Shown piece after piece: positions 35,645-42,464 of a stretch of 64,000 nt of DNA. Origin of the DNA: Chloroflexota bacterium (GTDB lineage: Bacteria; Chloroflexota; Anaerolineae; Anaerolineales; Villigracilaceae); contig JACRPQ010000004.1 of assembly GCA_016223135.1 (NCBI GenBank), positions 372,001 to 436,000 on the forward strand, read 5' to 3'. The notes beneath the pieces were generated by a model. That model was not told the DNA's origin, did not search any database, and saw only the letters and a list, made by a program, of their open reading frames with translations. A program made the position numbers and the translations under genes. Position 1 is the first letter of the stretch. Every line of letters begins with the position of its first letter.

Positions 35645-36207
35645 AAGTCGTCCTGTTCACTGCCAATTTGATGTTCGAGAGCCTTTCTCAATTTGGCAAT
35701 GCCGCGGTTCTGGATGACCTTCACGTTGTTGACTTCCTTGCCGATGATTTGCGCCGTTTCCTTGAGGCTGAAATCCTCCAAGAAACGCAGGATGATGACG
35801 TGCCGCTGGTCTTCGGTCAATTCCGAGTTCATGGCAGAGACCAGCGCCTCCATCAGCACGCGTTCCTCGATCTGGGTCGCTGTGGAAACGGTGCGTTCCT
35901 TTTCCTGGACGTTGATTGCCACATCCAGCGGCGCGGTGTGTTTGTTGCTGCGCGAGCGGTCCACCACCAGGTGGTAGGCGGTCTGGTACAGGTAGGAACG
36001 CAGGTTGGTGCGAGGACCCTTCCCATTGGCAAATTGTTCCAGAAGTTGGGAAAACACATCGCCGACAATGTTATCCGCCTCAATGGGGTCGTGACACAAC
36101 CGCAAGGCGTATTTGTAAATTGCCGGCGCATACGTATCGAAGATGGCGGTAAGCGCCTCTTCGTCCAGTTTTTGCGCGGCTTTCAATAGAGTAACCCCGT
36201 CGTTCAT
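35641..36207 (-). CDS. ECF-type RNA polymerase sigma factor
   Basis: Protein of 188 aa beginning MNDGVTLLKAAQKLDEEALT. Region 2 is IFDTYAPAIYKYALRLCHDP..ADNIVGDVFSQLLEQF, and region 4 is LTEDQRHVIILRFLEDFSLKETAQIIGKEVNNVKVIQNRGIAKLRKAL. No region 1 or 3 is present. The ATG at 36207 gives the usual ECF N-terminus; a GTG 8 codons upstream is possible but has no ribosome site. The gene is bracketed within 1.4 kb by two copies of a transposon-like element. Its own target promoters were not identified. Confidence 0.9.
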   Translation of the reverse strand: MNDGVTLLKAAQKLDEEALTAIFDTYAPAIYKYALRLCHDPIEADNIVGDVFSQLLEQFANGKGPRTNLRSYLYQTAYHLVVDRSRSNKHTAPLDVAINVQEKERTVSTATQIEERVLMEALVSAMNSELTEDQRHVIILRFLEDFSLKETAQIIGKEVNNVKVIQNRGIAKLRKALEHQIGSEQDDL

Positions 36208-36405
36208 GATGGCAAGCGACTCCCAATCCACAAAAAGGCTTGTTCGACAGTAAAATAATTGTGATACATAAAGGCTGAGTTGACATTTGTATTATAAACC
36301 GTCCTGCTCCGATGGTCTAATCAAAAACGGAGGAATTATGGGGGATTGGCGCTTCGTTGGGTTTCTTATATTACAACGCAAATTCCGACAGACACTCAAG
36401 GTTTT

Positions 36406-36632
36406 CTAGCCACCCGACGCTTTTGTTTTAGGACGCAGATGAACGCTGATTTAAGTTATTTTTTCTTCTTTACCGTATACAGAAACCCTAAAGGTCTGCT
36501 TTCCCTTCGTGAATTTGAGAATTTCCAAAAAGACCTTTAGGGTTTTTCACGAGAGAAATGTACAGTAGAGAGTTTTTTTTCTGCGTTTATCTGCGTTTTT
36601 CAGCGTCCCATTTTAAACTGTCAGGTCGCTGG
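36406..36632. mobile_element. 227-bp derivative of the 119-bp element with its own 8-bp target duplication
   Basis: Both ends match the element at 35238-35356 almost base for base, from CTAGCCACCCGAC to GCTGATTTA and from GTTTTTTTTCTGCG to CAGGTCGCTGG. About 108 bp of extra sequence lies in the middle. It is flanked by perfect direct repeats AAGGTTTT at 36398-36405 and 36633-36640. The extra part contains a perfect 15-bp inverted repeat, AAACCCTAAAGGTCT (36483-36497) with its complement at 36531-36545, a stem also found inside acnA. Confidence 0.85.
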
Positions 36633-36640
36633 AAGGTTTT

Positions 36641-36843
36641 CTTTCTCGCCACTCTGTGCCTTGTCTGGCAAAAGGCGCCGGTTCGTCAGGCATTTTGGCA
36701 GCCCGGGAAAACCTTTCGGGATGGAAAAGGCGACCTTGCCTGTAATGCTGGTTAATGATGTGGTAAGGAATTTGCAGTAACATTTACAGAAATCGCATCG
36801 TCATATTCGGCAGATTTTGTAATCATTTCGACAAGGAGTTGCC
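36641..36843 (+). other. leader region of the sulfite-oxidase-like gene
   Basis: No coding frame seen. It contains a GGGAAAACCTTTCGGGATGG fragment of the CCCGAAGG repeat family (36704-36723), and ends with AAGGAG 7 bases before the ATG at 36844. Confidence 0.4.
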
Positions 36844-37488
36844 ATGTTTTCATCATTTGAAGGACCCGACCGCCGCCATTTGGAAGAGCGCATCCGCAGT
36901 GAGGGGCGTCTCCCGCCAGGCCAGGCATTGACTCTCAAATTTCCGGTTCTGCATTATGGACCCGTTCCGCCGTTCAACCCCGCCACGTGGGACTTCCGCG
37001 TGTGGGGCGAGGTGGAGGAGGAAAAACGCTGGACGTGGGATGAGTTCAACCAATTGCCCCGCACCAAAATCCAGATGGACATCCACTGCGTAACGCGCTG
37101 GAGCAAGTTCGATACCGTTTGGGAGGGCGTCTCCGTCCGCACGATGGTGGAGAACGGACTGTTCAAAATCAAACCGACCGCCGCTTATGTGATGCAGCAC
37201 GCCGAGTACGGCTTTACGGTCAACCTGCCGCTGGAGGTGGTGCTGCAGGATAACTTCCTGCTCGCCACCCATTTCAACGGCGAACCCCTCACCCCCGATC
37301 ACGGCTACCCTCTGCGCGGCGTGGTGGGATACATCCCCGGGCGCGAAGATTTGAACACCCCCTATTTTTGGAAGGGCGCCAAATGGCTCCGTTCGCTGGA
37401 GTTCATGCCGCACGACCGGCGCGGCTTTTGGGAACAAGCCGGCTATCACAACCGCGCCGACGTGTGGAAGGAAGAACGCTTCGGTTAA
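36844..37488 (+). CDS. molybdopterin-dependent sulfite-oxidase-like oxidoreductase
   Basis: Protein of 214 aa covering the Moco domain of the sulfite oxidase/MsrP family. The molybdenum-ligand cysteine is in MDIHCVTRWSKFDTVWEGV (about residue 81). AEYGFTVNLPLEVVLQDNFLLA, GEPLTPDHGYPLRGVV and YFWKGAKWLRSLEF are the other family blocks. There is no signal or Tat peptide and no membrane anchor, so it should be cytoplasmic, unlike MsrP. Partner cytochrome or flavin genes are not adjacent. Substrate is unknown. A perfect hairpin terminator follows the stop. Confidence 0.88.
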   Translation: MFSSFEGPDRRHLEERIRSEGRLPPGQALTLKFPVLHYGPVPPFNPATWDFRVWGEVEEEKRWTWDEFNQLPRTKIQMDIHCVTRWSKFDTVWEGVSVRTMVENGLFKIKPTAAYVMQHAEYGFTVNLPLEVVLQDNFLLATHFNGEPLTPDHGYPLRGVVGYIPGREDLNTPYFWKGAKWLRSLEFMPHDRRGFWEQAGYHNRADVWKEERFG

Positions 37489-37491
37489 AAC

Positions 37492-37522
37492 AATCGGATG
37501 GCAGATCTGCCATCCGATTTTG
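37492..37522 (+). terminator. perfect palindrome terminator
   Basis: AATCGGATGGCAGA and its exact complement, with no loop bases between the arms, followed by TTGTTT, 3 bp after the stop codon. Confidence 0.7.
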
Positions 37523-37573
37523 TTTCCCATTCCGACGCTGGAGAGCGTCTCTTCCGCAAGGTACTTGTTGAAC

Positions 37574-37627
37574 CGTCCCGAAGGCTTTGTGCAAGCACTT
37601 CAAACGTAGAACCGAGCCTTCGGGACG
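37574..37627. repeat. CGTCCCGAAGGCT hairpin repeat
   Basis: 13-bp perfect arms at 37574-37586 and 37615-37627 around 28 bases. It lies between the sulfite-oxidase-like gene and the convergent protease gene. Confidence 0.7.
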
Positions 37628-37670
37628 CTTATCTCGAACTGACGTACCAGAAATGAGCGTATGTCTGCCT

Positions 37671-38801
37671 TTATGGACGTTTGCCCAGCGTGACGGTGAT
37701 GTCCATCTCTTTACCGTCGCGCAGGACGGTCAGAACTACTGTATCGCCGGGCGACTTGGTGATGAGCAGATAACTCAGCAGCTTATCGAAAGATGTGACC
37801 GGTTTGCCGTCGAAGGCAATGATGAGGTCGCCGCCGGCGTTCAGCCCCTCGAGGCGGGTGGGGGTGTTGCCGGCGCGCACGCCCGCTTGGTCGGCAGGAC
37901 CGCCCGGCGCCACCGCCAGCACATAGGCGCCGGTATAAGTGGTCAAGCCCAGCGCTTCGATTTCCTCCAGACTCAAATCGCTGGTGGAGGTAATCCCCAG
38001 GTAGGGATATTCATACTTTCCATCGCGAATCAGAACCGGCACGATTTTCTTTACAAGGTTGATCGAAATCGAAAAGCCGACGCCGGAGTTGACGGCGTTG
38101 CCGGTGATTTGGTTGAAACTGTTCGTTTCAATGGATTGGTTGATGCCCACCACTTCGCCGTTCATGTTGAAGAGCGGACCGCCCGAGTTGCCGGGGTTGA
38201 TGGCTGCATCGGTTTGGATAATGTCGGCGGTGCTGAAGAATCCACCGCCGCCGGGCGCGGCGCTGGCGCGTTGAGTCCTGCCCAGCCCGGAGACAATGCC
38301 AAACGTCATCGTGCCGTCCAACCCAAAGGGATTGCCGATGGCGACCACCGGCTGTCCCACTCGCAGCGCCTCCGAATCGCCGAGCGGAAGCGGGTGAAGT
38401 TCCGAAGCGGGCGCATCCACTTTGATGACAGCCAGGTCGGCAGCGGGGTCGGAGCCGATGACTGTGCCGTGTGCCTTGAAGCCGGAAGAAAAGTCCACTT
38501 CCACTGTGGCGGCGCCGTCAATGACATGCTGGTTGGTGACGACATGTCCCTGTGCGTCATAGACGAAGCCGGAGCCTTGTCCTGTATCCGTGCGGATGGA
38601 AACCACGCCGGGGATGACGCGTTCATACAGCGCCGTCAGCGTTCCATCCATGGCGAGCGGGTTGGGGGAACCCGGCGGAAGGGTGGGAATGGCTGAGGGC
38701 GCCGATTCAGGCGTCGGCGAAGAAAGAGGCGCAACGCCCGGCAGTTGACATGCCAGCGCGGCGAGGGTCAGAATCAAAAGTACGGGTAAGACACGTTTCA
38801 T
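37671..38801 (-). CDS. HtrA/DegP-like serine protease lipoprotein with PDZ domain
   Basis: Protein of 376 aa. The signal peptide ends in lipobox LAALAC with Cys18, so it should be tethered to the outside of the membrane. A Pro/Ser-rich linker (21-50) leads to the trypsin-like domain with His92 (VVTNQHVID), Asp122 (DPAADLAVIKV) and Ser206 (INPGNSGGPLF). One PDZ domain follows (GAYVLAVAPGGPADQAGVRAGN..GGDLIIAFDGKPV). It degrades or protects misfolded exported proteins. It lies 8 bp downstream of the DnaJ-like gene on the same strand, which makes a small protein-quality-control operon. Confidence 0.93.
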   Translation of the reverse strand: MKRVLPVLLILTLAALACQLPGVAPLSSPTPESAPSAIPTLPPGSPNPLAMDGTLTALYERVIPGVVSIRTDTGQGSGFVYDAQGHVVTNQHVIDGAATVEVDFSSGFKAHGTVIGSDPAADLAVIKVDAPASELHPLPLGDSEALRVGQPVVAIGNPFGLDGTMTFGIVSGLGRTQRASAAPGGGGFFSTADIIQTDAAINPGNSGGPLFNMNGEVVGINQSIETNSFNQITGNAVNSGVGFSISINLVKKIVPVLIRDGKYEYPYLGITSTSDLSLEEIEALGLTTYTGAYVLAVAPGGPADQAGVRAGNTPTRLEGLNAGGDLIIAFDGKPVTSFDKLLSYLLITKSPGDTVVLTVLRDGKEMDITVTLGKRP

Positions 38802-38809
38802 TCCTGCTC

Positions 38810-39691
38810 CTAAAATTTGATCTTCGAGGCTTGCTCGAGAAGTTCTCTCTGCTTGGACGAGAGGTATTTGGGGATTTGTACCTTGACTTTGACGTAGAGG
38901 TCGCCCTTGCTCTTCGGGTCGCGGACGTGCGGCATGCCGCGCCCGGCAAGACGAAAGACCTGCTCCGGTTGGGTGCCAGGCGGGATGTTGAGCTTAATCC
39001 GCCCGTCGAAGGTTTCCACAAGCGCTTCGCCGCCCAGAATGGCGGTGAAAACGTCTATTGTGGTGGTGGTGTGCAGGTCGTCTCCGTGCCGCTCAAAGCG
39101 CGGGTCATCGGTGACATGCACGATGAGATACAAATCGAGCCCATCGGGACCCGCGCCCGCCACGCGCACCTTCGACCCTGTGCGGACGCCGGGCGGGATG
39201 CGCACGCGCTTCTGCTTGCCGCCGCTGGAAATCAGACGGGTGGTTCCCTTGTATGCCTCTTCGAGGCTGATTTCCAGTTCCTGTTGATAGCCCTGCGGCG
39301 CTGTCCGCGCGGAGGCTCTTGCGCCCCTGCCGAAGAGGGTTTGGAAGAAATCGGAGAACCCGCCGCCGAACATGTCGTTGAGGTCGTCTATGTTGACATG
39401 CACGCCGCCGGGGAAGCCGCTGTACTCGCTCCAGTTGAAATCGCCGGGCGCGCCGCGTCTCTGCCACTGTGAATAATCGGCGCCCAGGCGGTCATAGTGC
39501 GCGCGCTTTTTCGGGTCGCTCAAAACCTCGTACGCCTCGTTGATTTCCTTGAATCGTTCCTCTGCCTGCTTGTTGTTCGGGTTATAGTCCGGGTGATACT
39601 GCTTTGCCAGTTTGCGGTATGCCTTGCGAATGTCCGCCTCGCTGGCGTTGCGGTCCACACCCAGGATTTTGTAATAATCTTTATATTCCAT
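38810..39691 (-). CDS. cbpA: DnaJ-type co-chaperone of the CbpA class
   Basis: Protein of 293 aa. The J domain spans residues 1-70 ([22 protein letters not shown] in [12 protein letters not shown]). A glycine-rich linker follows (residues about 70-130, [15 protein letters not shown]), then two C-terminal client-binding domains ([59 protein letters not shown]). There is no CxxCxGxG zinc finger, which separates it from DnaJ proper. It stimulates the ATPase of DnaK. It heads the two-gene unit with the HtrA-like protease. Confidence 0.93.
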   Translation of the reverse strand: MEYKDYYKILGVDRNASEADIRKAYRKLAKQYHPDYNPNNKQAEERFKEINEAYEVLSDPKKRAHYDRLGADYSQWQRRGAPGDFNWSEYSGFPGGVHVNIDDLNDMFGGGFSDFFQTLFGRGARASARTAPQGYQQELEISLEEAYKGTTRLISSGGKQKRVRIPPGVRTGSKVRVAGAGPDGLDLYLIVHVTDDPRFERHGDDLHTTTTIDVFTAILGGEALVETFDGRIKLNIPPGTQPEQVFRLAGRGMPHVRDPKSKGDLYVKVKVQIPKYLSSKQRELLEQASKIKF

Positions 39692-39789
39692 GAGACAATT
39701 CTTATCACCGGGCAGGATTCAAGTCAAGCGCTTCACTGGTTGATTAACGCAACTCTAATTCGTGAAAAAAAGACTTCGGAGAAGTCACC

Positions 39790-39861
39790 TTACGCAGAAC
39801 GTCCTGAAGGCTCTCGTAATTTAGGCTTGCCTTCCTTCCAAACCTTCGGGACGGTGCGTAA
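39790..39861. repeat. TTACGCA..GTCC-GAAGG palindromic repeat
   Basis: Arms TTACGCAGAACGTCCTGAAG and, inverted, TTACGCACCGTCCCGAAGG enclose about 30 bases. It combines the CCCGAAGG stem with the TTACGC end motif seen in the paired-hairpin element at 41622. It fills the gap between the DnaJ-like gene and Elp3. Confidence 0.6.
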
Positions 39862-39919
39862 CATCAGTTCCGAAGCCTGGAAATGCCCGCATCTTTCGTG
39901 ACCTGACGCCTGTTCCCGC

Positions 39920-41584
39920 TCAACCGACCTTTTTCACCAGATAGAGTTCTCCCCGCTCGAAGCCGCGGCTGAGGTAGTATCTGCGCGTCCCCACCGCCGC
40001 AATGACCGCCAGCCGCGTGAAGCCATTCGCCTTTGCGATGCGTTCCGCCTCTTCCAGCAGGCGCGTCCCCAACCCGGCGTGTTGCGCCGCTCCTTCCTTT
40101 TCTGCTCCCACCGGCAGCGATTGACCATAGACATGCACCTCCCGAATCAACGCCGCGCCTTCGAGGTCGGCGATGCCCGTTGAGGGCGATGCTTTTCCGG
40201 GCAAAGAGAGGCGCACAAACCCCGCCAGTTTGTCATCGGGTGTGACGAACGAGATGAAATGCTCCTCCGCCGCGCCCGCCCGATAGACCAAGTCGTCCAG
40301 TTGGAGGGAGTCGGGCTGCACCGGCTTGCCTTTCACTTCGCGGCAGCGCACGCACTGACATTGCGTCCCGCGCCGCTTCATCTCCTCCTGCACGTCCTGC
40401 CGCAGGCTGGTGCGGCGGTTGCCCTCCACCACATTGGTGGAGGGGATGTCGCGGATGACGCGGTTGACGCGGCAGTAGCGCGGGATGGTCGGCTTGATGT
40501 CGGCGAGCAGGTCTATGAGTTCGGTCGTCGAGTATGGCTTGAACTCGCCGCGCTGCCAATACTCATACAACTCGGCGTTTGCCAGCAGTTGGTTGGGGTA
40601 GATTTTGATTTCATCGGGGCAGAAGTCAGTCCACAGGCGGGCAAAGTCCTCACGGTCCGATTGGGGCGTTGCGCCCAGCAGGTTGGGCATCCAGTGCAGG
40701 ACGATTTTGAAGCCCGCCGCGCGCAGCAGGGCAGTCGCCCGCCGCGTGCATTCCACATCGTGACCGCGCTTGTTGAGTTCGAGGATGCGGTCATCGAGGC
40801 TTTGCGCGCCCATCTGCACTTTGGTCACGCCCAAATAGCGCAGCCAGCGGATTTCATCGGGGGTGATTTCATCCGGGCGCGTTTCGATGACCAGTCCCAC
40901 GTTGCGGTGAGGCGCGGTTTCGTTGAGCGCATGGTCTTGCTCCAGTTCTCCGCTTTCCACCTTCCATTCTTGACCCCCCTCTTTCCCCCCATTTTGCGGA
41001 GCAAAATGGGGGGATGAAAGGGGGGTATTCATCGCATCGAAACAACGCTTGACGAACCACTCCTGATAATCGCGCCGGTAGGAAGACCACGTCCCGCCCA
41101 GGATGAGCAGTTCGATCTTGTCGGTGGGATGTCCCAAACTTTGTAATTGCTCGATGCGCGAGCGCACCTGTGCATACGGGTCGAATTGATGCTCCACGGC
41201 GCGCATGGCGCCGGGCTCGTCGGGCAGGTACGACTTGGGCATGCGCACATCGGTGGGGCAGAAGATGCATTTGCCGGGGCAGGGGTAGGGCTTGGTCAGC
41301 ACGGTGACGGTGGTCACGCCGGAAAGAGTCCGCATGGGCTTCATGCGCAGGCGTTCGAGCAGACGCGGGTCTGCCTCCAACTCTCCCACCGCGACCATTT
41401 CATGATACAGCGTCACCAGCATGGACTTGTTGAGGTAACCGCCGTTGGGCAAGGGGTGACTGCGCAGGGTGCGCGTCACATCACGCCCGGCGCGGATTTG
41501 CTCCAGCACGGTGCGCGCCAGTTCCTTTTTCTCGGGGGTGAGCAGATGAGTCTCTCGCCAGAGTTCTCGCCGTTCGGGGTGCAT
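39920..41584 (-). CDS. elp3: Elp3-family tRNA uridine(34) acetyltransferase (radical SAM + GNAT)
   Basis: Protein of 554 aa. The radical-SAM cluster cysteines are Cys102, Cys106 and Cys109 in PYPCPGKCIFCPTD. LLILGGTWSSYRRDYQEWF, IETRPDEITPDEIRWLRYLGVTKVQMGAQSLDD and the C-terminal GNAT domain (EVHVYGQSLPVG..GLGTRLLEEAERIAK) complete the family. Elp3 makes the carboxymethyl modification on wobble uridine, and bacterial Elp3s are known from Chloroflexota such as Dehalococcoides. Residues about 185-213 are an insertion encoded by a palindromic repeat. The TATAAT box lies 10 bp before the ATG. Confidence 0.94.
   Translation of the reverse strand: MHPERRELWRETHLLTPEKKELARTVLEQIRAGRDVTRTLRSHPLPNGGYLNKSMLVTLYHEMVAVGELEADPRLLERLRMKPMRTLSGVTTVTVLTKPYPCPGKCIFCPTDVRMPKSYLPDEPGAMRAVEHQFDPYAQVRSRIEQLQSLGHPTDKIELLILGGTWSSYRRDYQEWFVKRCFDAMNTPLSSPHFAPQNGGKEGGQEWKVESGELEQDHALNETAPHRNVGLVIETRPDEITPDEIRWLRYLGVTKVQMGAQSLDDRILELNKRGHDVECTRRATALLRAAGFKIVLHWMPNLLGATPQSDREDFARLWTDFCPDEIKIYPNQLLANAELYEYWQRGEFKPYSTTELIDLLADIKPTIPRYCRVNRVIRDIPSTNVVEGNRRTSLRQDVQEEMKRRGTQCQCVRCREVKGKPVQPDSLQLDDLVYRAGAAEEHFISFVTPDDKLAGFVRLSLPGKASPSTGIADLEGAALIREVHVYGQSLPVGAEKEGAAQHAGLGTRLLEEAERIAKANGFTRLAVIAAVGTRRYYLSRGFERGELYLVKKVG
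40973..41026 (-). repeat. in-frame palindromic repeat inside elp3
   Basis: Arms at 40973-40997 and 41001-41026, each built of C6 or G6 runs and ATTTTGC, are nearly exact complements. In the coding direction they give NTPLSSPHFAPQNGGKEGG. A degenerate TTCCACC-type tandem repeat adjoins it at 40948-40971. Confidence 0.85.
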
Positions 41585-41621
41585 AGTGAGGCGGATTATA
41601 CCCGTTATGCCGCGGGCATTA

Positions 41622-41721
41622 TATACAGGACTTACGCAAAACCTTGCGTAGAGCGCGTTCTCTAACGCGCAGACTGGATCATCAACGTTAGAGAACGTTG
41701 ATTACGCGTAAGTCTTGTATA
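41622..41721. mobile_element. paired-hairpin element with TATACAGGACTTACGC terminal inverted repeats
   Basis: Terminal repeats at 41622-41637 and 41706-41721 match at 15 of 16 positions. Inside are hairpin 1 (41653-41670, stem GCGCGTT around CTCT) and hairpin 2 (41681-41702, 9-bp stem ATCAACGTT around AGAG). The right end supplies TATA of the TATAAT box that serves the methyltransferase gene. Confidence 0.7.
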
Positions 41722-41723
41722 AT
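41718..41723 (+). promoter_or_regulatory. -10 box giving a probable leaderless methyltransferase mRNA
   Basis: TATAAT, 6 bases before the ATG at 41730. Four of its six bases belong to the terminal repeat of the element at 41622-41721. Confidence 0.65.
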
Positions 41724-41729
41724 CGCCGC

Positions 41730-42464
41730 ATGGATTCTGCCGTTGCGGCGCGACTGCTCCAACTCAACCGCGAGTTTTACACCCGCTTTGGCGGTTCGTT
41801 TTCCGCCACGCGCCAGCGGATTCAGCCCGGCGTGCGCCGTGTGTTGGAAAGGCTGAAAGGGGACGAAAACATTCTGGATTTGGGATGCGGCAATGGATGG
41901 TTTGCCCGCGAACTGGCAAAGCGCGGTCACCGCGGAACGTATCTGGGCTTGGACTTCAGCCTGCCGCTGCTTCGAGAGGCGGAGTTTCACGCTGAAGGCT
42001 TTTCCGCCCGATTCATGGAAGCGGATTTGAGTCAGTTGGCAGTGAGCAGTGATCAGTTATCAGTTATCAGTTATCAGTGGTCGCTGGTTACTGCTTTTGC
42101 CGTGCTTCATCACATTCCCTCGCGCAAACTACGGGTGGAGATTTTGAGGGCGGTTCACTCGCTGCTCCCCCCCGGCGGGATGTTCATTCATTCGAACTGG
42201 CAGTTTTTGAACAGCGAAAAACTGCGGGCGAGGATTCAGCCGTGGGAGGCGGCTGGAGTCTCGAAGTCCGAAGTGGAGGCGGGGGATTATCTGCTCGACT
42301 GGCGCAGCGGGGGGCAGGGTCTGCGTTATGTCCATCATTTCAGCGAGGCGGAATTGCAAGGTCTCGCAGAAGAAACGGGCTTCGCGGTGCAGGAGGTCTT
42401 CTATTCGGATGGGGAGACGGGGGATTTGGGATTGTACGAGGTCTGGCAGGCGGTTAGAAACTGA
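41730..42464 (+). CDS. class I SAM-dependent methyltransferase
   Basis: Protein of 244 aa. SAM-binding motif I is ILDLGCGNGWFARELAKRG (residues about 48-66), with motif II YLGLDFSLPLL and post-motif LVTAFAVLHHIPS. The C-terminal half has PGGMFIHSNWQFLNS. The substrate is unknown. Residues about 104-119 ([15 protein letters not shown]) are encoded by a heptad repeat that breaks the usual FDLVTAF stretch between motifs II and IV. The frame is open, so activity may survive. The 3' end overlaps the convergent GGDEF gene by 11 bp. Confidence 0.85.
   Translation: MDSAVAARLLQLNREFYTRFGGSFSATRQRIQPGVRRVLERLKGDENILDLGCGNGWFARELAKRGHRGTYLGLDFSLPLLREAEFHAEGFSARFMEADLSQLAVSSDQLSVISYQWSLVTAFAVLHHIPSRKLRVEILRAVHSLLPPGGMFIHSNWQFLNSEKLRARIQPWEAAGVSKSEVEAGDYLLDWRSGGQGLRYVHHFSEAELQGLAEETGFAVQEVFYSDGETGDLGLYEVWQAVRN
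42041..42083 (+). repeat. in-frame 7-bp tandem repeat inside the methyltransferase
   Basis: Units AGTGAGC, AGTGATC, AGTTATC (three times) and AGTGGTC. It encodes the same [10 protein letters not shown] decapeptide as the copy in glpK. Confidence 0.85.

Noticed and set aside
36346-36540. 64-codon frame with an aromatic-rich middle
   Set aside because: It runs through the end and interior of the 227-bp mobile element and is explained by repeat sequence.
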